Notes under the pieces: generated by a model
What the model was told of the DNA's origin: nothing
Database searches by the model: none
The model's input: only the letters and a program-made list of their open reading frames with translations
Translations under genes and position numbers: made by a program
Assembly (NCBI RefSeq): GCF_015476655.1
Contig: NZ_JABFHF010000024.1
Location: 1-64,000, forward strand
Direction of reading: 5' to 3'
DNA from: Aquiflexum lacus
GTDB taxonomy: Bacteria; Bacteroidota; Bacteroidia; Cytophagales; Cyclobacteriaceae
DNA length: 64,000 nt
Shown here: positions 52,728 to 62,157 of the stretch, one piece after another
Position numbering within the stretch: position 1 is the first letter of the stretch
Layout of the letters: each line of letters opens with the position of its first letter

Positions 52728-53546
52728 ATGGATCAAAACCTACAAAAAACCACCACTGTTAGTTTTTGGAATGGGAACAGGTCTGAAGCCCGGCAGGTTT
52801 ATGAGCGTCAGGTACTAAAAGCCGTTCTGGAAGCCACTGAGGCAGCTTGGGGAGCATGGGAAATAGAGGAGACCCTGGAAGAGTATCCCGGTAATCAAGA
52901 ATCGCTTGTATTTGCGGAGAAAGGCCATGACCTGTTTGTGACCGTCGCCGGAAATCAAAAACTTAAGGAAGGTGAAATGATTGTAATCCCGCAACCATTG
53001 ACGAAAAATCTGCTGGGATACAGGCTTCTGATTATCAGGGCGGAAGATGTTGGATTATTTGCCGGGATCAGTGTACCAGAGGAGTTGCAAAAGCTGGAAC
53101 ATGGCATTCCCGAGACTTGGAGTGACGCAACTGTTTTCAGACACAACGGCTACAATGTGGTTGAAAAAGGCAATTTCGATGATATTTTTGACCGACTTCA
53201 AAACAAACGCTTTGATTACAGCACTTTCGGGGCAAATGAGGTTTTGGGAGTTTATGAAAACCGGGCATCGAAGCGCGAAGGCCTGATCATCGATCAAAAT
53301 ATATTGCTTTTCTATCCTTTTCCGCTTGTGTTTTATGTAAACCCGAATCTGCCAAAATTGGCCGAAAGGATTGAGCAAGGGCTGCAAAATATTACCTCCT
53401 CAGGCAAGCTGGACGCCATTTTTAATGCACATTACGGCAAAATTACAGCGCAACTGAACCTGAACAGCAGGCGTATTTTTGTGTTGGACAATCCGCTGCT
53501 ACCCGATGAATTTCGCTACATGGGTCCTAATCTTGAAAATCTGTAG
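52728..53546 (+). CDS. periplasmic-binding-protein-like protein without signal peptide
   Basis: A 272-residue protein. The pattern of an extracellular solute-binding fold is seen (VYERQVLKAVLEATEAAW, FDDIFDRLQNKRFDYSTFGA, LLFYPFPLVFYVNPNLPKLA, RIEQGLQNITSSGKLDAIFN), like type-3 binding proteins of amino-acid uptake systems. It has no signal peptide and no transporter genes nearby, so it may act in the cytoplasm as a sensor or bind a ligand. The function is unknown. Confidence 0.55.
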   Translation: MDQNLQKTTTVSFWNGNRSEARQVYERQVLKAVLEATEAAWGAWEIEETLEEYPGNQESLVFAEKGHDLFVTVAGNQKLKEGEMIVIPQPLTKNLLGYRLLIIRAEDVGLFAGISVPEELQKLEHGIPETWSDATVFRHNGYNVVEKGNFDDIFDRLQNKRFDYSTFGANEVLGVYENRASKREGLIIDQNILLFYPFPLVFYVNPNLPKLAERIEQGLQNITSSGKLDAIFNAHYGKITAQLNLNSRRIFVLDNPLLPDEFRYMGPNLENL

Positions 53547-53785
53547 ATTGGCTTGTTTCAATCTGCAAGCCTTGTCATGATGCTAAACATCATTAAGTAA
53601 AGAAGACTATCCTTTTTCTGTGACTCCTCTAATAGAAACTGCTTACCAACCGCATGCAGACGGGCAGAACCGAGAAAATATTAAATCTATATCTTTAAAA
53701 ATCTAGGAGTAAATTTGAAGAATACAGCTCCAAATACCCTTTCTCCAAAACTGAATTACCCAAAAGTCATTAACCATTTATAGGA

Positions 53786-54910
53786 ATGAAGAAAATATTG
53801 AAAATAGCACTATTGACCTTGGCCATACTTCTGATGGTAGTAGGGAGCTTGGTATATTATGTAAGTAGACAGATAGGCAGTTTGGATTCCTTGGAAGAAC
53901 GTAAAGCAAGATTTTCCGGGTTGACATATTATGATGAAGCTACCGATCAGTTCATAAGTCCAGAGCAGTTGCCCTATTTTCCGGAGCAAACCACAGGCGG
54001 AGATGCAGGCCCTGCACGGTTTTTTAAAATTTCACCAAATGCACCGGGGTTCCCATTACCCAAACAGATGATTACCAAAAGTGATTTTTCAGAAACCCCT
54101 TCGGATTTTGCTGCCTGGTGGTTTGGTCATTCTACCTTTATTTTGGAGCTTGATGGAAAGCGGATCTTATTCGATCCGGTTTTTGAAAATGGAGGTCCTC
54201 TACCGTTTATACTCAGAAGGTTTGATGTGTCACCCATCAAACGAGAGGAACTGCCTGAGATTGATTTGGTGGTCATCACCCATGACCATTATGATCATTT
54301 GGAGGCTGCTACCATGAGATTCCTCGCATCTAGAAACACAGAATTTCTCGTGCCTCTTGGTGTAGGTGCGAGATTGGAAGGCTGGGGTATTCAGAAAAAC
54401 AACATCAGCGAGTTGGGTTGGCATGATGCCAAGACTGTTGGTTCTTTGCAAATAACTGCCCTTCCAGGAATACACTACACCAGCAGAAGTTATAATGATA
54501 GAAATAAAACCCTTTGGGCCTCTTTTGTAATTAAGGGGGATGACAAAAACCTATTTATAAGTGGCGATACCGGATACGGCACGCATCTGAAAGACATAGG
54601 AGAAAAATATGGTCCCTTTGACCTGGCTTTTGTGGAGATAGATGGCTGGAACAAAGGATGGCCTTTGACCCACCTCTTTCCCGATCAGGTCATTCAGTTA
54701 TGTCAGGATATAAATACACAACTCCTATTTCCCATACATTGGGGCGTCTTTGATTTGGCATTACATCCCTGGGATGAATCTATCAAAATGGTAGCTGATA
54801 TGGCAGCAGAAAATAACATCAAATTGGTGACACCCCTTATGGGCGAGAAAGTTATACCCGGCCTTAGCCCAACCAATAATTGGTGGGAAATAAAAAACAG
54901 GGACAGATAG
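53786..54910 (+). CDS. MBL-fold metallo-hydrolase (NAPE-PLD/UlaG-like), membrane-anchored
   Basis: A 374-residue metallo-beta-lactamase-fold hydrolase. The N-terminal helix (ALLTLAILLMVVGSLVYYV) anchors it. The metal site is THDHYDHLE, preceded by WFGHSTFILELDGKRILFDP, with later His/Asp in PGIHYTSRSYNDRNKTLWAS, FISGDTGYGTH and FPIHWGVFDLA. The layout matches the NAPE-PLD/UlaG-like branch acting on phosphodiesters or lactones. The gene ends in a terminator that overlaps its stop codon. Confidence 0.85.
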   Translation: MKKILKIALLTLAILLMVVGSLVYYVSRQIGSLDSLEERKARFSGLTYYDEATDQFISPEQLPYFPEQTTGGDAGPARFFKISPNAPGFPLPKQMITKSDFSETPSDFAAWWFGHSTFILELDGKRILFDPVFENGGPLPFILRRFDVSPIKREELPEIDLVVITHDHYDHLEAATMRFLASRNTEFLVPLGVGARLEGWGIQKNNISELGWHDAKTVGSLQITALPGIHYTSRSYNDRNKTLWASFVIKGDDKNLFISGDTGYGTHLKDIGEKYGPFDLAFVEIDGWNKGWPLTHLFPDQVIQLCQDINTQLLFPIHWGVFDLALHPWDESIKMVADMAAENNIKLVTPLMGEKVIPGLSPTNNWWEIKNRDR

Positions 54911-54935
54911 CCTGGTGCTTGTCCCTATTTTTTTT
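54900..54935 (+). terminator. intrinsic terminator overlapping the MBL gene stop
   Basis: GGGACA (54900-54905), a 14-base loop and TGTCCC (54920-54925) are followed by TATTTTTTTT. The stem starts in the last codons of the MBL gene. It also faces the stop of the convergent BNR gene. Confidence 0.8.
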
Positions 54936-54964
54936 AGCTAAGGTCAATATTTTCGCCTTCTCCT

Positions 54965-57900
54965 TTAATCCATTTTTCTGTTTGGCGTATAAGGCGCTCC
55001 TGCCTTTTCCAGCTTCAACTCAAACTCGGTCAATTCATCAAAAAACCTGGAAGCATCTTTCAAATATTGGTCAAACTCAGATTGTGCAATTTCTATGCTG
55101 CGTGTGTGTGTTGCAGTCGGAGGCTCAGTAGTACTCCAATGTCCATAAATCACGCTGCCTACTCTATTGATGATTGAAGGTGATGTTGACTCATCCTTGC
55201 TTTGAAGCACCCCGTCTCCCATTAGTGCAGTTCTCAGGTTAAATAAAGAGGCATTGAGCGCTGTCAATTGCGCAAATAAATCAGGAGAAGCATTTGGTGT
55301 TTTGGTCAAGGCGGCCTTGATATAGCGAAGCTTATCCCCGGCCTCACCCAATTGGCGGGCAGCACTTGAGGTCCTTCGGGAAAGGTCACTGGTTTGCTTT
55401 TTGAAAGCCGCCATCTCCTCGAAATCAGCACTTGTTGGATGAACTGGTTTCACCATAAACTCCTGTGCGTCTCCTTGTGGCTCCAATTTCCCATTAGTCA
55501 TCACATAAAGCTCCACACTGTATTTTCCGGGTGCTACCAAAGGTCCCTCAGGATTGCTTACCCAAGGGGGTTGGAAAGCGGGAACGGTTAGATTGATAGG
55601 GTTGGGTGGAGGCAATCTCAAATCCCAACTTACACGATGCAATCCTGTTTTGGCTACTCCTTCTATCCAACGTATGGCTTCCCCGTTTTTTTCCCGTACC
55701 AAAAGCATGACGCTTGGTTCCTCTTCAATAGTCTCCCGTCTCAGCTGATCCCAACCTGGGAATGGAATACTGGCCCTTTGCTCATTGAGGTTTTTTTCCA
55801 GTTCTTTTCGCTGCGCTTTTTCGGTTTTGGGAAGATCCTTTAAATAATAAGTAAATACTGCCCCAAAAGGTGGGTTATCACTTACAAAACTCGTGGATCC
55901 CTGAGAAGGCATTCCTTTTGCCTGAAAAGGCACACTCGGAATATACCACCATGCATCTCTCACTGGCAAGACCATATTTGAATTGGCATTGGCCAATTTG
56001 TTGATCTCCCTTAAAGGAGTGTAATCATCCAATACATAAAACCCTCGCCCAAAGCTGGCCCCTACCAAATCATTGTCTCTGGGATGAATTGCGAGGTCCC
56101 GGAAAGGAATAGTCGGAACCCCTGCATTAAGCTTGGTCCAATTGATGCCTTTATTAACCGAAAAATACATTCCGTATTCTGTTCCGATGAACAATAAATT
56201 TTCATCTACATGGTCCTGCTTGATCACCCAAATAATCGTATTCACAGGCAAGTCTCCTGCAATGGAGCGCCAGGTTTTCCCTTTGTCAGTACTGATGAAA
56301 ACGTAAGAGGAATAATCACCCAATTGGTGCCCGTCGGCTACGGCAAACACGGTATTGACATCATGAGAAGAGGCTTCGATACTATTGATGAATGTCAGTG
56401 CAGGAACCTTGGGCAGGCTGCCACATTTTCTCCAATTCTGACCATCATCTTCACTCACATGTATCAGGCCATCATCCGAACCGGCATAAAGTAATCCTTT
56501 TTGAAGGGTAGATTCTGAAATGCTGGTCAAAGTGGCAAATTTCGACATCGCACCGTTGTCGTACAAGGCATCAATACTTGGGACAAGGTCCATCATCTCC
56601 AGTTCATACCTGCTGATATTGGTTGTTAGGTCACCGCTGATCGGCTTCCATGAATTACCACGATCGGTACTTTTCCATACCCTTTGTGATCCAAAATAGA
56701 TGGTTTTATGATCATGTGGGCTTATTTGTATGGGGCTATCCCAATTCCATCTTTCAGGTGGGTCATTGGGTTCAGGTTTTGGCTGAATATTCAATACTTC
56801 GCCTGTAGTTCTGTTATGCCGGTGTAATTGGCCTTCCTGAATTTCCATATACACGATGTTCGGATCTTGCGGATCGAAAGCGACATCATAGCCATCAGCC
56901 CCCAAGGGGACATACCAGTCCTGATTGCGCACACCCTCTACATTTGTGGTTCTCGAAGGGCCCAATAATGTCCCAAGATCTTGTGCTCCCACTACCACAT
57001 TATAAAAAGGCTCAGCATTATCGAGTCCTACTTTATAAAATTGTGAGACCGGCAGGTTTGGGAAGTGACGCCAAGTGGCTCCTTCATCAAAAGATTCATA
57101 CAGACCTCCGTCCGTTCCTACGATCAAATGCTGTCCATTTGCAGGATCAATCCATAAGGCGTGGTTGTCGCTGTGTTTCGCTCTTCCGGTTTCGCCATAA
57201 TCGAAGGTCTTTCCACCATCACGGGTTACATGTATAAACACATCCATCTGGTAAACCAGGTCCGGATTAGTCGGTGAAGCTTCAATCTCTTGGTAATAGT
57301 GCGGCCCGGTACCCCCGGAAATGTAGCTGTTACGCTTTTCCCAACGCTCCCCTTTATCTGTGGATCGGTAGAATCCTTTATTGGCATTGTCAGCTTCTAT
57401 GGTCGCATATACAACTTGAGGATCGGCAGGAGTTACCGCCAAACCTATTTTTCCCATATCACCTTGAGGCAAACCTTCTTTGATTCGCCTCCAGCTTTCA
57501 CCACCATCCATGGATTTATAAATACCAGTCTTTGGCCCTCCGGCGAGTAAGGCCCAGGTTTTTCTTCTTCTTTGATAGGCTGCGGCATAGATAATATCAG
57601 GGTTTGAAGGGTCAAACTCTGCATCCGTGACACCCGTATCTGCATCTATTTCGAGCGCTAACTGCCAGGTTTTACCTCCATCTTTGGTTTTATACAATCC
57701 CCGTTCGCCTCCTGATGACCACAATGGGCCTTCAGCTGCCACATAGACCACCTCAGGGTTTCTGGGATCGATTAAAATTCTACCGATATGTTCTGAATTT
57801 TTCAGGCCCATTTGTTGCCAAGTGATACCACCATCCATGCTTTTGTACACCCCGTCTCCCCAACCAACGTGCCGGCCACTTACATTCTCGCCTGTTCCTA

Positions 57901-58234
57901 CCCATACCACTTCAGGATTGTTGGGATCCAAAGCCACGGTACCAATAGAATAAGAGGCCTGCGCATCAAAGACCGGTGTCCAGGTAGTACCACTGTTGGT
58001 GGTTTTCCACAAACCTCCGCTGCCCACCGCCACATACCAAGTGCTGCTATGTATAGGGTTGACGGCAATATCCGCAATTCTTCCACCCATTACGGCAGGA
58101 CCTATGCTTCTTACTTGGAGTCCTTTGGCCACCTGGGCAGCCATATCCTTTGGATTGGATTGAGCCCAAGCTGTGTATCCGCTAAGTGAAAAGACAAGAA
58201 AAGTTGAAAAGAGGAGGTGTATGGTTTTTCGCAT
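54965..58234 (-). CDS. exported sortilin/BNR-repeat protein
   Basis: A 1089-residue secreted protein. The signal peptide is at 1-24 (LLFSTFLVFSLSGYTAWAQ). Residues about 40-750 are BNR/sialidase-type Asp-box repeats (GLWKTTNSGTTWTP, GVYKSMDGGITWQQ, GIYKSMDGGESWRR, GFYRSTDKGERWEK, RVWKSTDRGNSWKP), giving two beta-propellers as in VPS10/sortilin-like proteins. The C-terminal part (LHRVSWDLRLPPPNPINLT, PGKYSVELYVMTNGKL, then helices) is an Ig-like and helical region. The family is very common in Bacteroidota; its substrate is unknown. It was formerly annotated as glycosyl hydrolase, without proof. Confidence 0.85.
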   Translation of the reverse strand: MRKTIHLLFSTFLVFSLSGYTAWAQSNPKDMAAQVAKGLQVRSIGPAVMGGRIADIAVNPIHSSTWYVAVGSGGLWKTTNSGTTWTPVFDAQASYSIGTVALDPNNPEVVWVGTGENVSGRHVGWGDGVYKSMDGGITWQQMGLKNSEHIGRILIDPRNPEVVYVAAEGPLWSSGGERGLYKTKDGGKTWQLALEIDADTGVTDAEFDPSNPDIIYAAAYQRRRKTWALLAGGPKTGIYKSMDGGESWRRIKEGLPQGDMGKIGLAVTPADPQVVYATIEADNANKGFYRSTDKGERWEKRNSYISGGTGPHYYQEIEASPTNPDLVYQMDVFIHVTRDGGKTFDYGETGRAKHSDNHALWIDPANGQHLIVGTDGGLYESFDEGATWRHFPNLPVSQFYKVGLDNAEPFYNVVVGAQDLGTLLGPSRTTNVEGVRNQDWYVPLGADGYDVAFDPQDPNIVYMEIQEGQLHRHNRTTGEVLNIQPKPEPNDPPERWNWDSPIQISPHDHKTIYFGSQRVWKSTDRGNSWKPISGDLTTNISRYELEMMDLVPSIDALYDNGAMSKFATLTSISESTLQKGLLYAGSDDGLIHVSEDDGQNWRKCGSLPKVPALTFINSIEASSHDVNTVFAVADGHQLGDYSSYVFISTDKGKTWRSIAGDLPVNTIIWVIKQDHVDENLLFIGTEYGMYFSVNKGINWTKLNAGVPTIPFRDLAIHPRDNDLVGASFGRGFYVLDDYTPLREINKLANANSNMVLPVRDAWWYIPSVPFQAKGMPSQGSTSFVSDNPPFGAVFTYYLKDLPKTEKAQRKELEKNLNEQRASIPFPGWDQLRRETIEEEPSVMLLVREKNGEAIRWIEGVAKTGLHRVSWDLRLPPPNPINLTVPAFQPPWVSNPEGPLVAPGKYSVELYVMTNGKLEPQGDAQEFMVKPVHPTSADFEEMAAFKKQTSDLSRRTSSAARQLGEAGDKLRYIKAALTKTPNASPDLFAQLTALNASLFNLRTALMGDGVLQSKDESTSPSIINRVGSVIYGHWSTTEPPTATHTRSIEIAQSEFDQYLKDASRFFDELTEFELKLEKAGAPYTPNRKMD

Positions 58235-58544
58235 AACTGAATCGGTTTAATCGATCAAAAAGGTACAAGAAAATTCAATTTCTCTTAAACCATTTATAAA
58301 AAAGGCCATAAAAACTTTGGACTAACCGGAAGTTGCAAGAAATGAAGTGAATTAAGCCCAAGAGGAATTAGGATTTTATCTTTGGAAATTATGGGGTTTT
58401 AGGATCAATAATAATTCTACATATATGTGACCTAAGCACATCATTTTGTAACAATATCAACTCAAATATTAAAAATAAGATCCAATCCAAAACTATACAG
58501 AATATCAGATCAAACTTTTGGATTTAGGGGCAGCATAAGAAAAA

Positions 58545-58619
58545 GGTTCGAGGAGACACGAACCTTGGCGTAGCATCCTAGAAAGGAAAGTCCGTGGAGA
58601 TACGGTAATTGGCGTAAAG
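58545..58619. repeat. two GGAGACACG palindromic repeats
   Basis: GGTTCGAGGAGACACGAACC (58545-58564, arms GGTTCG/CGAACC) is followed by TTGGCGTA. The diverged second copy GTCCGTGGAGATACGG (58590-58605) is again followed by TTGGCGTA. The unit repeats with 45 bp spacing. The rest of the 58235-58768 gap shows no gene. Confidence 0.55.
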
Positions 58620-58768
58620 TGATTGGAATGATCTGTGGATTATGTTTTAAAATAAGCCCTGCCGAGTATTTTTAAATCAAGTACCAAAACCAATATGGTT
58701 ATGTTTTTGAAATAACAGCTATTGGAATAGGTTAAATTCTTCCTGACGGTACCATTAAAACAAAAAAG

Positions 58769-59506
58769 ATGATTGTAAGAAAAACACAGCAAGGGTTACA
58801 TGTTATTTTTCAGGCAAGCCATGGCTTATTGGCAGGTAAGATTGCAGAGCAGTTAATGATTAAATATAGACCCCTTTTATGGCTGGAAACCTTGGTGGCT
58901 GTTGTTGAACACGACGACCAACAACTTGATTATAAGGAAAAAAACTATTTATCTGAACTTGGAATACCATTAGATTTTTCGGAAGATTCCAACAGTGCCA
59001 TAAAATCAATCAAAAGAGCAAAAAGGGTTTTTGACCAGGCAAAAAGTAAATCCTTATGGACAGCATTGCTGGTTTCATTTCATCTAGACTTTTTATATGA
59101 AACTCTCAGGGAAAAAAATGTAAAAGCAAAGCAATTTCTTGATGCACAAAAAGCCTTTCGTGAAGAAACTGTTTCTTATTTTGGGATTGACCAAGATAAA
59201 GCTGTTTCCTATTATGCCATCCTTAAGTTTTGTGACCGCTGCTCATTGATTTTGTGTAAAGATGAAGTTCCTGATGCAGAACGAAAACTGGAAATCAACA
59301 CTTCAATCGATGGTAAGACTTACTTTATATATCGTCAAAAAAGCGGAAATCTTAGTATCGAACCTTGGTGTTTTGAAGCAGATTCCTTTGAACTTTCTAT
59401 TGAAGAAACAGTTTTGGAACAAACGAAATATAAAAGTCAGCAAGAGTTGAAGGATGTTTTGGGAGCTACACCTAGAAGAAATCTGGCCTGGAAATTTGAA
59501 AAATGA
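58769..59506 (+). CDS. DUF3891 family protein
   Basis: A 245-residue soluble protein. It starts MIVRKTQQGLHVIFQASHGL with LAGKIAEQL, then VVEHDDQQLDYKE, AILKFCDRCSLILC and the C-terminal GATPRRNLAWKFEK, a pattern of DUF3891. The conserved His residues (SHGLLAG, VVEHDDQ) resemble a metal-dependent HD-like bundle, but the function is unknown. It is convergent with the gamma-glutamyltransferase gene, 7 bp apart. Confidence 0.8.
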   Translation: MIVRKTQQGLHVIFQASHGLLAGKIAEQLMIKYRPLLWLETLVAVVEHDDQQLDYKEKNYLSELGIPLDFSEDSNSAIKSIKRAKRVFDQAKSKSLWTALLVSFHLDFLYETLREKNVKAKQFLDAQKAFREETVSYFGIDQDKAVSYYAILKFCDRCSLILCKDEVPDAERKLEINTSIDGKTYFIYRQKSGNLSIEPWCFEADSFELSIEETVLEQTKYKSQQELKDVLGATPRRNLAWKFEK

Positions 59507-59513
59507 TTTTAAT

Positions 59514-61211
59514 TCAATACCCCACTGCTGCCCCATCTTTGCTGGCCGAATCAGCCCCACCTACATATACTTTCAATCTTGGATCGTAAGTGATTCCCAT
59601 CAATACGCCCAGATTGTTAACTGGCCTCAACTTATGCCCCATCAGCTCAAGTGCATAACGGGTATCGGGGGACATGAGATGCCTTTCGTATCGGATTTCG
59701 TCGGGTAGCCATTGGTGATGGATTTTCATGGCTTCAATGGCTTTGTCGATTCTCATGTCATACTCCAATACATTGAGAACAGTCTGAAAAACGGTATTGA
59801 TAATTGTCCTTCCTCCCGGACTTCCGATGATCAGATAGGGCTTGCCATCTTTGGCCACAATGGTGGGTGTCATGCTGGACAACATTCTTTTTTCTGGAGC
59901 GATAAGATTGGGATTGGAACCGATTTGGCCACGGCTGTTGGTCACTCCGGCTACAGGGTTGAAGTCGCCCATTTCATTGTTGAAAATAAAACCCAATTTG
60001 GAGGAGCCCATTTTTACCCCGTAGGAATGCTCAAGGGTATAGGTCAGGGAAACTGCATTGCCATCCTTGTCCACCACCGAGAAATGGGTCGTACTGCTAC
60101 CGTCATACAATTGTCCATACTTGGAAGAATCGCTCAGTGAAGCTTTGGTCATGTCAATATTATCAAAACGCTTTTTGGCAAATTCTTTTGAAAGCAGCCT
60201 ATCCAAGGGTAAATCGGGATTGAAATCAGGGTCACCCAAATGTTCCGCCCGATCTGCAAAAGCCCGCTTCATCGCCTCTCCGACCAAGTGTACATAGGCA
60301 GTGGAATTGAACTCAATTTTATTGAGATCAGCCAATTCCATCAGGTTCATCATTTCAATTAGGGCTACCCCGCCTGAACTCGGTGGAGGCATGGAGTAGA
60401 TTTCGAAATCTTTGTAGGTACCTTTTAGGGGTTTGCGTTCTATGGCGTTATATTTTGCCAAGTCTTCTTTGGTGATAATTCCACCTTTGGCTTTCATGTA
60501 TGCTTCGATTTCTTCCGCTACAGGACCTAAATAAAATCCATTATGCCCATGATCACGGATCAAAGAAAGGGTATTGGCCAATGCCTGCTGTTTCCAGATT
60601 TCTCCCGGTTGGATGACTAAACCTTCGTCGTTCCGAAAATAATTTTTCATGATGTCATACGATTCATCCATTTCGGACATTCGAAGTGCCACCTGATACA
60701 ATCCCCAAGTCATGGGAAATCCATTCCCGGCCAAGTTGACCGCAGGTTGGACCAAATCAGCCCAAGGTAAACTCCCGTACTTTTGATGTGCCAGATACAA
60801 ACCGGCAACGGTTCCCGGAACACCTACCGCCTTGATGGTTTCATGGTTGGAACCTTCAATTAGGTTTCCATTGCTATCCTGAAACAGATCAGGAGTTGCC
60901 TTCAAGGGTGCTTTTTCCCTAAAATCAAAAGTGGTCACCTCTCCGTCAGATTTCATCAAAACAATAAATCCTCCTCCGCCGACATTCCCTGCTTCGGGAT
61001 GGGTTACCGCCAAGGCAAATGCCGTTGCGATGCTTGCATTAATGGCGTTTCCTCCTTTTTTCAAAATATCAATCCCAACTTCTGAGGCTAAGACATTGTC
61101 TGAAACGACCATTCCGTTTTTGCCGTAAGTTTGGGCATTTACGGCGGAATAAGAACAAATAAAAATAGGCAGGTAGAGTATTTGTAAAAGGGCGACATTA
61201 AGTTTTTTCAT
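59514..61211 (-). CDS. ggt: gamma-glutamyltransferase
   Basis: A 565-residue exported gamma-glutamyltranspeptidase. After a signal peptide (LLQILYLPIFICSYSAVNA) it has AVTHPEAGNVGGGGFIVLM (Gly-rich pocket), DFREKAPLKA, MPPPSSGGVALIEMMNL and the autocleavage site with nucleophile Thr near residue 372 (SSTTHFSVVDKDGNAVS). The small-subunit signatures SSMTPTIVAKDGKPYLIIGS and PGGRTIINTV follow. It hydrolyses or transfers the gamma-glutamyl group of glutathione in the periplasm. The length is standard. Confidence 0.95.
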   Translation of the reverse strand: MKKLNVALLQILYLPIFICSYSAVNAQTYGKNGMVVSDNVLASEVGIDILKKGGNAINASIATAFALAVTHPEAGNVGGGGFIVLMKSDGEVTTFDFREKAPLKATPDLFQDSNGNLIEGSNHETIKAVGVPGTVAGLYLAHQKYGSLPWADLVQPAVNLAGNGFPMTWGLYQVALRMSEMDESYDIMKNYFRNDEGLVIQPGEIWKQQALANTLSLIRDHGHNGFYLGPVAEEIEAYMKAKGGIITKEDLAKYNAIERKPLKGTYKDFEIYSMPPPSSGGVALIEMMNLMELADLNKIEFNSTAYVHLVGEAMKRAFADRAEHLGDPDFNPDLPLDRLLSKEFAKKRFDNIDMTKASLSDSSKYGQLYDGSSTTHFSVVDKDGNAVSLTYTLEHSYGVKMGSSKLGFIFNNEMGDFNPVAGVTNSRGQIGSNPNLIAPEKRMLSSMTPTIVAKDGKPYLIIGSPGGRTIINTVFQTVLNVLEYDMRIDKAIEAMKIHHQWLPDEIRYERHLMSPDTRYALELMGHKLRPVNNLGVLMGITYDPRLKVYVGGADSASKDGAAVGY

Positions 61212-61357
61212 TGTGTGCGGGAGTTAAATACAAGAATTTAAATTTTTGATTGATTTCTACGAATTTGTGCATACAAAATATGGCGCTTAATGCTATCTGA
61301 ACATATTTACTATATTTTTATTTAGGGAAATTGACTAATAATAATTTGAAGTAATAT

Positions 61358-62107
61358 ATGTTAAAAAAACTGATATTTCTGGTCTTGGTGATGATACCAA
61401 CTTTTGTTTTTTCCCAAATAGAAAGTATTGAACAGAAGCCATTGCAAAACACCATTCGATATAATTTATCTAAACCTACCATCCTAGGGTTTGGAAATAT
61501 CATTTTTGGATATGAACGGATTATCAGTGAAACTAGGAGTTTTAGCTTGGATTTTGGTTTTAATCGAATGCCAGCATTTGACAATGAAGGAAATGAAAAT
61601 GATATGATTAGTCTATTGCCAGGTGGTAAAAATAACGGAATTCACTTTTCAGCAGATTACAGGTTTTACTTAAAGTCAGAAAATAAATTCAAGGCCCCGC
61701 GGGGAGTTTATATAGGTCCATACTATTCCTTTAATACCTTCAATAAAGGCAAGAATTGGAATCTAACGACAACAAATTTTGATGGAATAGTGGGGACTGA
61801 TTTGGGGATACGTTACCACACTATTGGAGCTGAGCTTGGCTATCAATTTCAACTTTCAAAGAGGCTCGTTTTGGATTTTGTGCTTTTTGGACCAGGGATT
61901 GGGTTTTATAAACTTGATGTGGATTTCAATTCTACGCTCGATCCGGAGGATTCTGCTCTAGTTTTAGAACATATAAACGAATTATTGTCGAATAAACTGC
62001 CTGGATTTAACACATTGATCGATGGTAGTGGTTTTGAAAAAACAGGGACTGTGAAGGCTGGTGCTTTTGGGTACAGGCTTTCGATAAATATTGGATATAG
62101 GTTTTAG
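61358..62107 (+). CDS. outer-membrane beta-barrel protein
   Basis: A 249-residue protein. The signal peptide is LIFLVLVMIPTFVFSQ. The body alternates short strands (FGNIIFGYERIISETRSFSL, IHFSADYRFYLKSENKF, GVYIGPYYSFNTF, LGYQFQLSKRLVLDFVLFGP) and ends LSINIGYRF with a terminal Phe, typical of outer-membrane barrels. Probably DUF3575-like; the function is unknown. It is convergent with the AraC gene. Confidence 0.7.
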   Translation: MLKKLIFLVLVMIPTFVFSQIESIEQKPLQNTIRYNLSKPTILGFGNIIFGYERIISETRSFSLDFGFNRMPAFDNEGNENDMISLLPGGKNNGIHFSADYRFYLKSENKFKAPRGVYIGPYYSFNTFNKGKNWNLTTTNFDGIVGTDLGIRYHTIGAELGYQFQLSKRLVLDFVLFGPGIGFYKLDVDFNSTLDPEDSALVLEHINELLSNKLPGFNTLIDGSGFEKTGTVKAGAFGYRLSINIGYRF

Positions 62108-62157
62108 CTATTGTAATTTTAGACAAATCAAACGGTCAATTAAATCCTTAAATAGAT

